A stretch of 64,000 bases of DNA from Helochares maculicollis (GCA_033557835.1 JAWQRO010000027.1:1-64000); one strand, 5' to 3'. Counted from the stretch's first letter, positions 1 through 14,392 are shown. A program made the numbers and translations. The notes: generated from the sequence alone by a model not told the origin.

Positions 1-3000
1 TATATATATATATATAGGAAGAGTTAATGAATGTCTTTTTAAATCAACATCTTTTCTTAACACCAATTAACTCGTATCGAGACATTTTGAGATAGATAAA
101 TTCGAAGACTAAATTAGGCAATCGAACGTTGCGAATGTACAAACGTATGTAAATAACCCATGTCCCTCTAGTTTTAAAACGAGACACATTAAACTAAATA
201 AACAAATCAGACTGAATCTGAGCATGCAAATAATACATTACATTGTGAAATTATAATTTTCGTAACTCCATGCTTACTTCATGTACATAAACATTACACA
301 ACAAATTTTTGTTTGAATTGGTCATAATCTAAATAAATTCCTTGACGTCTTTTCCCAAATTCATATGCATCATCTGTATGAGCCCAGGATATTTTGCAAA
401 AAAACCCTGCTGTGTTTGGCAAAGATCGAACGCAAGTAAAATACTCCGGTGATTCACTGTAGATCCATTTATTTTCTATTTGTTCAACTATTTAAACATA
501 AATAAAACAACTTTGTTGACTAACCCAAGCAGACAATCAACCAGTGTGGCATTTGCAAAAATCCGATTGATAAATGAGGGGGATTAAATGCTTGGAGTGC
601 CTATATCTATTCATGTGTTAAAACCAAGTGTCAAGATATTGTGTGAACGTATAGTGACACTAATAAGCATAATAATCGACTGGTTGTTTTGTTTGGTCTT
701 GTTAAAATGTGTACTTATGTACACATAAAATAAAAGCTGTTTGCACTGTACACAGATAATCGACTGGAATTTTACGAATTCGTCGTTTATATAGACACAG
801 CGCAGCGGATCGTAGAAAACTTCTTTGATTTTAATTTTGCCTTAAGAATGCTTATTAAACAAAACGATTTTATCAAACGAAATGTGACATAAACAAAACG
901 TACGCACTAAATAAAATGTAATGAATAAATAAAACATAGAGTATAAATAAACGTACCCAACAAGTGAATAAACAAAACATTTTAGAGAACATTTTAACTT
1001 ACTAAACGGTTTTAATTAAACCAAACATTGAAAAAAACTATTTAGAACTTTTCAACAAGTTTGTTATTTCTATGCAATCATCGCCCATGTAATTTTTGTC
1101 CATTCACACAACTTGTCACAGAGTGACGCCACTCGAGGCAGTAGTGACTAAACCAATTTTTATCGTTCGTCAGGAGAGATGATCCTTCTAAATCATCAAT
1201 GAAATAAACTCGGCCGAAATCCCATTAAATTTTGCTTTCTCGCTCCGAATTCTTCTTGACATATGCGTATCTAAGAGCTCATTGGCTATTTGTATATTAA
1301 ATCTACGATTCACTCGCAGCGCATAAATTCCTCGAAAAGCTACAAAATATCCCAATCAATCTTTCAATTGGTACGGATTCAGAAGCGTGGGTTCACTTTT
1401 ACTAGTTCGTAAAATTTGTATGGTAATTTAGCACGTGCCGTGTAATTTTGGCAATCGTACCATCGGGCATTATTCATGTCAAATTAAAACGTTATTTGTG
1501 GCAACACACAAAAGAAAAATTATTGATAATTTATAATGAGGTAACGGCTCCCCGAGTCACTTACTTTTACCGTAATAAATAAATTAGTTCTTTTTTATTT
1601 TCCTTTGAACTTTTATCTTTTCGTGACATTACCGCAATCCCACGCGCGGTTATTTAAGAGTTTCACTAATTTTTCATGCGCTAATTGTCCTAGCCAGTTT
1701 CTGAAGCTGCACGTGAAATTTTACATGAGTTGCAACCGCTAAGTTCGGTCTGCTAAATTTTAAAGCAAGCTGCCGATTGTTGGGAAATGCCCGGCACGGA
1801 GACACGTTTTGCATATATATGCATGGCAACGTGTTCCGTTTTTCTTTTATTTATAAGTACAATATATCAGAAAAAATGGCAATAAAAAACTCGAAGCATA
1901 TTTTCTGGAACTGCAGTATAATATAGGCCCCATATGTGGTGTATCGTAATGCCACACAAAAGCTGTCGGTGAACAGAAACAGCAACAAGTGGTTCTACGT
2001 GATATTCAAATGTGGCGATAGCGTGAGGTCAGGCGGAGTCAATCTTGACAATACCCTCGACTTCTGAATATTCATTCTGCTTTATATTATATGTAGATTC
2101 GGCGTTAATTTGCATAACATATAATACAACTTGTTGACACCGCGCACCATATCATTTGTATGTTGCCTCTTTATAGACTTTCGTTGTTTTTAAGTTCTTT
2201 TGTCGTCTATTGAAAACTGTTAAGTGACAAAATATATGAGGGGCTAGGGAATAATTCGCTACATTGTTGAGGCAGTTTTTTTTTCATTGTCGTTTCGCAA
2301 GATTTAGTAACCAAAAACTTAGATAAGCAGCCACATGATGTAAATGAATTAATCTTTCTAAACAACTTATCAGTCTTGTATATTATTGTAACTGTTAAGA
2401 ATATGAAAGATACAATGTTGGGGCAAATTTATAAATTTCCGTTAAGGCAGCCTACATTCGATAGATAAAATGAAACAAATGCTCAGAATCGTGACGTTGG
2501 AGCCAGAGTAACCACAGAGCCCCAAGGGATTAATCTGAATATAATTATTTGTATGGAAGACGATCGCGGTGATGCTGTAAGTAGGCTTCATCTGGTTCGT
2601 ATTTGTCGGAAAGAAGAGATCCACCGTTACGGAGTTCATTCAAGAGCCCATAAAAAGCGGCACAAAAAACAAAAATAAATCATGAATGAAGCAAGTTCAG
2701 AATGAGATGAGAGTGGCGCGAGTATTATAGAACGGATTACTGAGACAGGACTGACTACTGTTGAGGCTTGAGTATAATTTTAAGTACTGAACATACATCA
2801 CGACTATATTTACTTTCATCTTGAGAGAGAGAACATGTTTTTGAAAACTTTTAAATTACACCCATTCGATATGGGTATAGTGTAACGCAATTCTTGTTAT
2901 AAGTAACTTCACAGAACAATCTGTGGCAACTATTAAAAATTGATGAAGTACATGCTGCTTATTTTTAATTTATATCATGTTAAAATCTCAAAATAAAGCC

Positions 3001-6000
3001 GTTCTCACCAGCTAGCAGCGCATAAAGCAGCTCCTATTATTCCAACTGAAGATAACATTAGGGAAATAATTACGAACTAGTTCAAAATACAAGACATTTC
3101 CAATCGTTTTATCTGGCTCGGTATCAAATGTCTAATAAAATATAAACTATACATTAAATTACCGTTTATACCGCTCGAGATTACTAGTCAAGATAAGTAA
3201 TAAGGACTTGTTTATTTCACTTGCCCATTCAAGCAGATCTGTGGTTCCCATCAAGCAGAATAAGGAATTAGCATAGGCGACTTGATGGTATCAAGCAATT
3301 TTTCGTAATTATTCGTGTTCTGTGCTTACGATTATGCCCAGGAGTCAAGTAGTGGATGTGATAACTAACACTTTTTCAGCATTTATGCTCAACATTTTTT
3401 TAATAGTAGGTAATGAGTAGTTTCAATCGCCACATTAAAGCCTCCTAAGTCCTAAACACAGGTAGCGTGCAAGCCGGAAAATGATAAATTAATACCATGC
3501 GATAAGGTTTCGAAAGTTATATAGTTTTGCGGGGAAATTAAACCTAATAACATTGTTGTAATTTAATGGAGTTACGATATTGGATATTTATAGGTAAATT
3601 TTCAATCTGAAGCTTTTGAATCACTGTAATTTCGCTGCCGGCCATTTATATGAGATTTTAATAGTGCTGCTCATTTGAAAGTGAAACGCCGTCGAGTGTG
3701 CAATATCTATTACTTGGTAGTCGTTATTAAAATCGTTTTTATTGCATTGTTGATTTATATCATGTATTGGTAGAAAATTAGGAATGGGGTAGGAGTATCT
3801 CAGCCCGCATTTTTATTCGTATTTCATAATTGTCAAATAATCGGAACGCCACTGCTTTGCCGTCAAGTCCTACATTGCAAAGAGCTAAAATTTTGAAATA
3901 AGTTCACAAGCTAATCCTAAATGCAGAAGGATTGCCACTCGATATTCTCGCAATAGAACATACTTATCTTTTGTCGACGTTGCTTCTACATTCAATAATC
4001 GTCAAATAAAAACTACTAATTAAATTTAAAATTTTTATTTGAATTTAACTCAAAAATTGTTCGTAATCTTCACTAAACATTCTGGCATACACACTCACAC
4101 ACAAATATACCTACATATGTATACATTATTTAAGCGTGTTTATTCTTTTACGCACATTCACTGCATAATTGATGAGCAAGCGAAGCAACCGAATCCCACT
4201 TAAATGAAGCTTATTCGGTTCCGAATAGGTTTTTACTTCGCAAAACTTAATTAACACTGAATGTGTTTGTCGTGACTTAAATAAAAAATATTTCAGTCAA
4301 GTTGATAATTTACACTCTATCGGCTTTAATCTGATTTACTGTATATACTAGTTGAATATTCGTTATTAGCCTGTTTATATTTATATCCATCACTTGTCAG
4401 TTATTTCGTTATTGAACTCTTCATTCAATTTGCCTATTTAACTTGTTCTTTTCACTACACTGATTTATAATGTCTTGTCAACTGATTGACCTCTGTTACA
4501 TATATGTTCCATATGGACCCTCCAAACAGTCTAGAATATACCAGACACAAATAATTGATTGAGCAAGAGGGATTTTTGAAACGGTGACGTTTTTTAATGC
4601 ATCGCCACCTCCGTGTTTGCAAAGCTTATTTCAATTCATGTCGCTAGTTTATATCTAATAATATTTAATTGCATTTAATATGTGTACAAAGTTACAACTT
4701 AATAGCTTATTTTCACGACTAGTTTACTTGAAAAACTTTCAAAATTCTTTAAGTGAACACACTTTCGGCTGGCCTACAAGTTCCAAAAGTTTACAGGGAT
4801 AATAGACGTGCTTCAATTTTTATCGCTCCATCTTATCATGTTAATCCTAAACGGATTCAGGGAACCTCAAACTGGAAAGATTGAAAGCTCCGCAGCAGCA
4901 ATATTTTCTCTATAGTACTTCATATAATTTATGAGATTGTAAAAAGTTGTATTGTTGTCTGCTCAATATGCTTGCAAATATGGGCAATCCTCTTACTAAG
5001 AGTATTTAAGAAAAATTTAAATTCACTGATTTCAAGTTAATATTTACTCCATTAATATGTTAAATATCATCTACCAAACTTTGCAAGTTTTTGAGTGATC
5101 GCGTTCATGTACAGACCGGTGTATAAACAGACAACATGCCAACGTTAGTAAAATATGTTTTTAGGTTACTGAAAAAACGAGATTTTGGCAAAATATTGCG
5201 ATTTTCATGAAACCGAATTTGTTCTTACACAGGCTTAGCAGTTTTTGGGTGAAGTGAAATACCTCAGAAATAAAATATTGCAAGGAAATTATTTAAACAA
5301 AAGATGATTGGCATAGAGAGAGGGAGAGAGAGATTAAGTAAAATATAAGTTTAGGTATTTTGGCTGAAGCCTATCTTAATGATATTTACTGTCTCAATTT
5401 CTTGTACAAAATATACAACTTTCATTAAAACAAAAACCGTCTAACTTTCTATTATTGGTTGAAATTTAGAATAGTTTGATATTGGTGCACCAAATACTAA
5501 ACACAAATCAGTGTAATTGTTGTATTATTTATTTTCTTGTATCTACGTAATGGCGACACAAAACCGTTGCGCTATCACGTATGATTAAAAACGCAGCTCT
5601 AAAAAATGCATTAGAAATAAAAAGTATATACCTAGTTCCCTGTCCATAAATAATTGTTTTCCTATTTATGCTACATTTTATACTAGCAATTGAATCATTA
5701 TAAAATTTTAAGGGGATCTTGAATTCATTTCGTAATTTCCGAAAAAATAATTAAAATGAAAAACAAAATTAAGCGGCAATATCGAAACGCAACAACTTTT
5801 ATTCGGTTGCTCTTATCTGCAAACCAAGATATTATAATGAAGAATGATTTTTCTCGCTTACTTGTTGTTGAGAAACAAATTTAAATCTCGCTTTTTCGCG
5901 GCTCCGTTTCAGCTGAAATTTTGGGCGAGCCACTTTTTTGTTGACTATATAAATTTACAATCAATTATCATTATTTTAATTAATATTCTTAATATCTCAA

Positions 6001-6010
6001 CAGTTTTATA
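1..6010. other. Gene-poor AT-rich flank
   Basis: Begins within a TA microsatellite (1-16). The longest ATG-initiated frame is 65 codons (2442-2639, minus strand) and resembles nothing known. A purine-rich GA microsatellite lies near 5315-5332. I see no gene; this may be an intergenic region or a far-upstream pnt intron. Confidence 0.5.
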
Positions 6011-6029
6011 ATATACAGGGTGTTGCAGA

Positions 6030-6320
6030 ATTAATTTACAATACTTAACCCACATGTTATGAACGCCAATGTCACCACGACCTGGTATTTTATGATTATA
6101 AATAAAAATTGAAATGATGCCGACAGACCATGCTGGGTTAAAGAATATTATGCAGACACAATGGCACCGTTATTGCTATAAAAATAACGCCATCATAATC
6201 AAACACGTCGTTAGATCTTTCAAAACCTCGAAATTAAATGACATTTTTCATGAAAACAAAACCATCCTTATCAAAGAGAAACAGAAAAAGAACATAAACA
6301 ACCATTGAAGTCAATATTTA
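6030..6320. repeat. Dispersed repeat, copy at 6.0 kb
   Basis: Matches 9400-9700 in the same order of blocks: CCACATGTT, ACGACCTG, TAAATAAAAATT, CAGACCATGC versus TAGACCATGC, GTCGTTAGATC, and AAACAGA followed by CATAAACAACCATT or its variants. It has no coding capacity that I can support. The short frame at 6114-6308 is part of the repeat. Confidence 0.65.
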
Positions 6321-6620
6321 TAGCTCCGCGTTTTTTCGAATCATATAAAATAGAACGTGACCTCGAAAAAAGATCGCTATAAAAATATTGCCATCACAAT
6401 CAAAACAAAGCGTTAGATCCGATCCGTCGTAATCACGAGATAAAATTATTTTACGAACCCAAAACCTTCCTAATAATATAAAGACAGAAAAAGGACATAA
6501 ATAACCATTTAAGTAAAATTTTATTCGAACCCGTTGTTTTTTGAACTGCAGATCGGATGTGACATCGAAAGAATATCGCTTTATATTACCGCCGCAAGAA
6601 GGGTGGTTACATCATACATC
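6170..6620. repeat. About 200-bp tandem repeat, just over two units
   Basis: The landmark GCTATAAAAATA-xx-GCCATCA recurs at 6175 and 6376, and in a decayed form at 6578 (offsets 201 and 202). A second landmark, CAGAAAAAG-ACATAAA-AACCATT, recurs with the same offset of about 201. The unit corresponds to the 3' part of the dispersed repeat that also occurs once at 9.4-9.7 kb. Confidence 0.65.
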
Positions 6621-9390
6621 GCAAACCAAACAATAACTTAATTGTCGACTTTTTTTATCGTTAAAATACGATGGCTACTTAAATACGATGGACTCCAGTC
6701 CATTTCTATCACAATCAATAGTACAAATTCATATTATTGCGACGACAGAAAAACATGCACCGCTTCTCTTGCGTCTGTGGTTGTAAATTTATTGCGCTTT
6801 TCGTTTTTTGATGAGCATCCGCTTTCATTTTCAACACCTTGTTTACAAAAAAATTATGGTTTTTCTTGTTTCGTGCTTATTAAGTTCAGATGATTTGCAT
6901 ATTAGTAAATATTTGTTTTTTGAATAAGGCATAAAGAAAAGTTTAGCTAACTTACATAATAGTAACATGTGGCGCTTGTTTTTCCTGTCCGGTTGAAATT
7001 TATTGGGCTGTTAACTTTTTTCGTTCGCCGTTACTTCTTTTCAACGAGGGTTTTTGTATTATTATTTCGTCAGTTTCCAGTCCAGATGCTTTTAGCGTAA
7101 ACAAGAAGGTGATTCTTTGAAATACTCATAAAATTCGTCTGTGTTCGATCGACGACGTTATAGGGAATTCCAACAGTGGTTCTTAACATGTACATGTAAT
7201 TGACATCTCGGTTACTAGTTATGCACCAAAATGCAAACAAAAACCTATCGCTTATTATTTCTTATATCTACCACCCCTTTAATTTTGAAACTGGCTGTAT
7301 ACTGCTGGTTAGTCTAAATGACGGAACATAACATTTTTTCGGTAACACACAATTGCCCAATTTCATCCGTCTAGCTGAACAGCTTTACTATGTACATATA
7401 TAAATCGATAGACCGTCCAATAAACATTAGCAGCCGATAAAATCGTTGATTCTGAGCTGACTAAACGCAAAGATTCATAAAAATCTCATAGAGTTGTACT
7501 GAAAACATTACAATTTCTCTCTGTGCATGGGACAATATAAAAAAGTTCAGCACACTCTCTGCATTTTGAAAACCAGTCTGAAACGTAAAGGAAGGAAGCT
7601 TAAAATGATTATAAGGGCGAGTCAAAAGTACTTATTTTTGTTTTCTTCCTCACGTTTACGCCATAAAATAAGTGGCGCCTAATCGTGTGATAATCCCCTA
7701 TATTATTTCCATTGTAACTCACAAAGGGTTCGTGTCTGCTTGATTACGAAGAAATAAAAATGGCCTATTGTGTGGCAAGAATTTACAAGTGCATTTAACT
7801 TTACATTTACTATTTTCGTCTAGCACATCTATATACCTTAAATAAATATTTGTGGAGTCTGAAGAAAGGAGGAAAACTGGGAATATTTACCGCAGGTAAC
7901 ATAAAGCGCATCTTTGTAGTCAGGTCTGTGAAAAAATGAATGCACCCTTTTATGATCATTATGTCTAAAGTAAAGCAATAAATGTGCAGGCATCAAAAGC
8001 TTGTCATATCTAACTTGACTGTAAAAGGGATCATGCCGCTTTTACGACAATTTAACGGAATTGTAACAATATCTTCTTGAAGATTTTAATACCGTTAAAT
8101 GCTACATCAAACTGTAGTTTGGATCAGTTCACCTCCTGCAAAACTTCTCAAAACACTTCATAATTAAAATTAAGTTCTTCATCAAATTTGAAATAATAAA
8201 TTTTAATAAATAGTGTATTCAGAAAAGGCGTGGGTGTAAAAAGAACGATACGCAATAGTCACGTTTATATGTCTCTACGTCACACCGGAAGTTGTTCATC
8301 ATTCTGCGCGAGCCTCGGGCTGTATACTAGGCCTACAGCTACGAATTTGTAGTGTAGTCATTCTATAGCAACAAAGATTACAGATATAGCTGCCTCTTTT
8401 CAGACGCTCGTTCCTTTGATTCAGAAATGCAAATCAGCTGGGAGAGCTTCATTAAGTTATTGAGGTCAATATTTGTGACAAATAAAGTTTCGGTATTTTC
8501 CACGAGTATAACGATACAAGAGTACTTACATTTTGCATTTTATCAAAATTTTACATATTCCAAAAAGTTCCACTAAATAGTAAAAGTGATCACTGAGAAG
8601 CATTGTTGGAACGTACGATTTAATTAATTTTTTAATCCGAAACAATTTAGTAAATTACAACGACGCGTAAGTAGTTGGCAGCAACAGAAAATCATAAACA
8701 ATTAAGGCTGCATAAGTTAAAAAGCTCACTTGCTGCAGTCTCAGTTCATTAATAATATACCTTGACCATTTCACAACGCTAGAAGATCATTCATAATAAA
8801 ATACAGCGTCCATTCAAGATTTCAAAACGTAAATAGAAAATCACGTAAGGAACGTAGCGTTTACATCACACTTAATTATACAACAAGTAGTTAGTTGGTT
8901 CGGTATCTCCCAGTAATAAAATTAATAATGCAAGTAAGTGAATGAAGTTGTAGCGCAAAATGTATCATAAGCTCTTTCGATGTTTGCCATTTGAGGACCG
9001 AAATCGTTTATAATTACAGTAAGCATGTGATGTAATGCGCAAATGGATATGCTACTTGATATATCGTTCAAGAGACGGAGACAACACGAAGCCTGGTGAC
9101 ACCTAGCCTCGCTGCAGGGACTTACGTTGCTTCCGGTGCACGTCGAGGGTTAGTTCCCTAACCATATCCGGCCGCGTTACACCCTCAATTTGCGTTTACG
9201 TTGTTAACGAGAAATTTAAGATTATTTTCTTTGAATTTTTTTATTGCTTAGCGATTGTACAACCGCCACGTGTTTAAATCGACCAACGGATGTTTTACCT
9301 GGGAAGTCGGAACTAACGATAAACCTACTGTGGATAGTTTCGAAATCACATTACTCCTAAGTTTGATTCTTCTAGTCACGGTGCTGCGCT
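6620..9390. other. No recognised feature
   Basis: AT-rich sequence without recognised genes. The frame at 6642-6893 (83 codons) does not resemble a known protein. A GC-richer patch near 9085-9180 is unassigned. Confidence 0.4.
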
Positions 9391-9399
9391 ATTAGTTTC

Positions 9400-9700
9400 C
9401 AATTCTTGAACCACATGTTTAGAACGAAAAATTTAACACGACCTGATATTCTTCATACATAAATAAAAATTTTGAAAAGTTGGAGACCCTGGCATATTCG
9501 TAATGACACAGGTAGACCATGCAGAGTTAAAAGACAGTGTGCAGATATAATGGTAGCTTGACCTGGCACCACTCGTCGTTAGATCCGTAAAAATCACACA
9601 TTTTTCTAGAACTCAAATCTTTTAGATAGAAACAGAGAAAAGGGCAAAAATATCCATTCGAGTCAAATGATATTACAGCTCAGTTAGTGTTTTAAAATAA
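9400..9700. repeat. Dispersed repeat, copy at 9.4 kb
   Basis: Diverged single copy of the element found at 6030-6320, with the same succession of landmarks, including GTCGTTAGATCCGT and AGAAACAGAGAAAAGGGC. The core unit is not tandemly repeated here. Confidence 0.6.
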
Positions 9701-10166
9701 AAAGGTTCGTTATAAAAAATATTTTTTTCATCAAAATATGATTTATTACATTCTACTACGCTTCCCAAACGATTGGAAATCTATTGCGTATTTTTCATGA
9801 AAAAAAAACGACATTTTAAACTTGCGCACTTGGTAAGTCGCAAATTTCCCGATTCAAGACTAAGCCTTTTTCGGCTCAAATTTTAACTTGTGATGAAAAA
9901 TGAGAAATGTACTCAAATGTGAAAAGGTCTAATCACTTCTTATCGTCAAAGGAACCAACACCACACCGTTCCAAACTACATTTAATACCTATCAAACTGC
10001 TGTTATGTATCTGGTACGCTTATAACGCCAAGCCTGATATTGCAAAAGCTACACAAAACAAAATTATGGAGTTGGAATGGGAAATTATGCCGAATCACTT
10101 ATTTTTCTTTGGATGCCCATGAGACATAGACATTTTAATAATGCAAAAAAGGTAAAGGAGCAGATT

Positions 10167-11130
10167 TCAAACTTGACCCTCGCGTTTTACACGTTTTATC
10201 CATCTCTCGGGCAATTTATAGATACCATTCCAAAAGGAAGCTTCAACTTTCATTGATATCCATTCATCAAGCCATTTTTATACATCCTCGAAAGTGTTTC
10301 TCAGCCAGTAGGTATCTCATCGATGAGAAAAGGTGAAATCAGAAAGCGCCAGGTCCGGTGAATACGGCTGGTGGGATGGGAATTCCCAACGAAGCGAAGA
10401 AATCGTTTCTTTGACAACTTTGGCTGAATGTGCAGGAACGTTGTATGCTGCAGAATGACTTTGCTGTGTCTTCGAGCTCAATGTGGGTATTTTTCGATCA
10501 ATGCGGGGTTTAAATTGATCATTTGTTTTCGGTAGCAGACGTATTTAATTGTTTCGCCGGGTTTGAGAAGCTCGTAGTACACTTCTCCCTTCTGATCCCA
10601 CCACACACACAGCATTGTCTTCCTCCCAAAACAATCCGGTTTTGTACTTGATGTTGATGGTGTTACCCACGATTTCCTACGTTTGGGATTCTCAAAATAT
10701 ATCCATTTTGCATCGCCAGTTACAACCCGATGCAAAAGTCCCTTTCTTTTGTGGCGTAAATGCAGCATTTCGCACACAGTATTTCGTCTTCTCATCTGTC
10801 GTTCGCTGAGTTTATGTGAAACCCATTTTCCAACCTTTTGAATCTTCTCCTTGGCTCTCAGGCTATCGGAAATGGCTTGCCAAGTGACATTCGACTGTTC
10901 CACTATCGTTTACTATGTTTGTGTATCGTCTTCATCCAATGATGGTTGTAATTCGTCATCTTCAAACTTATTTGGTCGATTTTCACGTTCTTTGTGAATA
11001 ACATTGAAATTGCCATTTTTTAAACTTTGAAACCAGTGTTCATAAGTCTTGACAGTTTCGATCAATTTCCGATGCCTTTTTCTTTTGATTAAACATTACA
11101 TGCCGCAAATGCTCTTTACTATGTACTAAT
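10167..11130 (-). pseudogene. Mariner (DD34D) transposase relic
   Basis: The minus strand encodes most of a mariner transposase in broken frames. From the N-terminus there is EHLRHVM and KKASEI (about 11050-11120), then KNGNFNVIHKERENRPNKF with EDDELQPSLDEDD (about 10930-11030), the HTH/linker region. A 141-codon intact piece (10478-10903) follows, with WVSHKLSERQ, VTGDAKWIYFENP and CVWWDQKGEVYYELLKPG. Frameshifted onward it reads HQPYSPDLALSDF and, near the end, NGIYKLPERWIKRV with a stop at 10167. The first catalytic Asp (TGD) and the last (LSD) survive. The second appears as Tyr (AAYN in place of HDN). Multiple frame breaks make it dead. No clear terminal inverted repeats were found by eye. 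Confidence 0.92.
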
Positions 11131-11139
11131 TCGTGCGGC

Positions 11140-13390
11140 CCCAATTTTTTCTAGCTCATGAAGTTGTCCTCAAATCATCGTTTCACCAATTACGGACCTT
11201 TTTATCGGCTACTGCGTTCCAAATGCTGTACAAAATTTTCGTAAAGCTTAGATGCGTATAATAAACAAGCACGGGTCACGTTTTCTTTGCAAACTTTCAA
11301 CATCATTGAAAAAATTAACAAATGCTGGCTTAAACATGTTTGATAAGTGACTAATCTGACAAAAAAGTATACGTTTTGCGAAAGCAGCTCTTCAAATGAT
11401 TGTTAACATGACTATCAAAGATACCCAGCGTTAATTTCTCATGAGTGTTCTCTGTCGGAAACATCTTTTATTTGTCACACTTTTCCGTAATAATGAGACC
11501 GAATCTAACATCGCAACAATATCGCTTTTTAATATTGTTTCTGATTTTCTTGAATTTTTACCAAAGCTGTACAGGTGGTATAAAAAATAAATTAATACAG
11601 AAAGTAAATGATGTACGTAGTAATACTTGTAAAAAACGTTCTCATGAAATACGACCCGTTTATGTCCATTGACGAAAAGGCTGATCAATAGGAAACGTAA
11701 ACTGTGCCACTTCGCCATTGAAGCGCTCTCACTGAAAAAAGTTGAGTGATTGTAAGAAGATTAAACTCTCCAATTCACCTGCAAGTGAAGCAACGGAATG
11801 CCCACAAAACACCATTCAATGCAAACCCCTAGATGAGATTTGTTAGACCAGGGTTTCCTTTTAACGAAAACATGGGTAGATGTTTATCGCGAATTTTTTA
11901 TCAAAGCACTAAAGTAAGTGTTTAAGATATGTTTAATATGTCGTTCAGCTGACGTCAAGTGCATTTAGTCCATTTGGGAATCGCCCCGTAAAATCGGGCA
12001 GGTAAACGTAAACGACTATTGAATGATCGTATTTATTTAGGTTAGAAAGGACTAGGTCTTCCCCCCGCGTCGCGCACTCCTCGTTCACAAGTTTCCGTAA
12101 GATTGTTCAAGAAGCATATGGTTTTCAGTCAACAAAAGCGTTTAGTAGTCTGGCAAGTAATTTTCAGACGAGAGTGGGGTGTACACTGTTAAAATTTAAT
12201 AAGAGCTATCCAAAATTGCTTCCGTTGCGTTTAGAATTAGCACAAATTGTTAGGGGGAATGTTGGGCGACTAGGGTGATTTTTATATTTTCATAAATTTG
12301 ATTGGTGATCATGGGTTAGTTCGACTAAACGAGACGACAAATTAATGATAAAGCACTCGTTCAAAATTTTTGCCACCCGTATAAGCCTAAATAAAACAAC
12401 TGTTTTTACTTAAAGAAGGTTACTTTCTGTTATACAAGGGATCATAGAGCCTGAAAGAAATTAAATTTCTATTTACTCATACTGAGAAAGAGAATTGAAC
12501 CCCGTTAAGCCCACAAGACAGACGTACCACATTCTCTAACCGAACCAAGCAGACACCAAAATACCTCTATGGGCTATTGTTTGTGAATGGTTACGTGAAT
12601 TTTATTCGTTTTGTTTCTATGAACACTACTCTTTTAAAAGATAACGTTCAATAGTTCTAAACGAACATTAGCGGTGCGTCTCGTGAAATGTATGCATTGC
12701 TAGACATGAATATCCAGTATCTGACAACCATAAAATTGACCCTTAGTGTTTTTCAAATAACTTCACTAAAGCGCAGACAACATTACGATTATTTAATGCT
12801 CCCATAAAATCATGACTTTTCATAAGATATCTGGGTGTGTGTGAAATATGCAAAATTTTACAACAATATCGCCGAATATGGTAACGGAACTAAAACAGGT
12901 TTATTTCAATAATAAACAATTCTCACGATTTTGCACTACAGAGGAGTGTACCCACTAAAAAAATAAATTATGCGCAAGCCCATTTAAGTACAGGACTTGA
13001 ATTTTTAATTCGGACTGATTTATTGAAAATATTGCTCATTTGCCGGAGCGATAATTGCCAATGTGGTGTGGTAACTAAAAACGGATATTCAATTAAAGAT
13101 ACAATGAAAAATCTGAAAAACATAAAAACTGCTTCCGTTCCCTCTGTATTCCGATAAGGGGGCTTTTAAGATGTTGCTGAAACATTTAATTAATGCAAAA
13201 TTAATGCGCCAATGGTCATTTTCAGTTAATTCTCACACTTGCCGACGTCAATCGATTATATCAAACAAGTTCAAAAAATATTTCCGGTTTGATTATAAGC
13301 TCGACAACCTTATTAACGTTGCGAGGGTAATTATCTCAATTACTTTATTAATTTATTTTTATACACTTTGCATTTTGCTATAATTTTCTG
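11140..13390. other. No recognised feature
   Basis: AT-rich sequence. Overlapping frames on both strands at 11431-11718 mirror each other and match nothing known; no gene is supported. Confidence 0.4.
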
Positions 13391-13400
13391 GTTTAAATGG

Positions 13401-13662
13401 TCGTATCACAATCATACCAAGGATTCCTATTAGCGGCCATAAGCATATTGCTTGTGTTAAGTAGACCTTATATCAATGACAAGCGAAATCCTTAGCGATT
13501 ATATTTTCATTTTTTTGTGTAAAGTTTAATGTATTGCTAAGTAAGCGCTGCTTTTCTAAACATGGACAAATTCTTTTCGTCACAACCAGACCAAGAATTC
13601 CTATCTACGGCTCTAAGCATATTATTTGGGCTAATCAGATATTTGATAACGTTACGAAGAAA
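13401..13662. repeat. Diverged direct repeat of about 85 bp, two copies
   Basis: A block at about 13401-13484 recurs at about 13575-13662, with the landmark CCAAGGATTCCTAT in the first and CCAAGAATTCCTAT in the second, followed in both by the landmark TAAGCATATT. The offset is about 174 bases. The copies differ at many positions, so the duplication is old. Confidence 0.55.
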
Positions 13663-13669
13663 GCAAAAC

Positions 13670-14390
13670 CTGATGGGATTATAATTTCTTACTAGTTATA
13701 AAAGTTTTAGATAATCCGAAATATTGCATTTCAGATTTTTTAAAACGGCCTACTTTGTTTTATATTTTAATCGCGTTTCAATAAACTTTGTATCAAAATC
13801 CGTGGCTGGGAAAAACGAAATCTTAGCAAATTTCATAGAACCCACAAAATCTCACGCAGAACGTTTTATAGGAGCGCGAATAACCTACACAAACCGCACA
13901 CATCCTACCATATCATACTAATTAAAATACAAAATATACCGCAGCATTAAAAACAACCAATCTGACAAGTCTTAAATAGTTGAAAAATAATTAATCTAGT
14001 GGCCAGGTGAGATCGGAAACGGCCATCCAAGTTCTCACGGCCTATCCGAACGAAGTCGGAGATACTGCACAGCGTCGTACCCCGAACGAGGCTATTCATT
14101 CATAATTCTACTACGGTCATGTGGTGGGGGAGAGCTGCAGTGTTGAGTCTCTACATACACTATTCAAGTTTAGAACAAGCACAGGTGCGTTCGCTATCTT
14201 CTTTGTGTGTGTTTACTACAATCGGCTAAATCGAAAACTTCAAAAGAATTGTACCAAATTCGTCCGGATTTGTAGTAGAAACAGGTACATTCTCGGATGC
14301 AGTGTTGAGTTTAAGTTCAGCAACGTTTTGCTAGATATTCCTTGTGCTACAGTTCGCTCGCTCAGTGAATGGCAGTTTGTTTATAATTAA
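13670..14390. other. Unassigned, includes GC-richer patch
   Basis: The stretch at 14005-14100 is GC-richer than its surroundings and unassigned. The frame at 14121-14390 (89 codons) is unrecognised. It could belong to the 5' leader region of the exon at 14913 or be a repeat remnant. Confidence 0.3.
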
Positions 14391-14392
14391 AG

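Noticed and set aside
12485..12560. Short GC-balanced patch considered as a tRNA-like or SINE head
   Set aside because: No cloverleaf, A-box or B-box pattern could be fitted.
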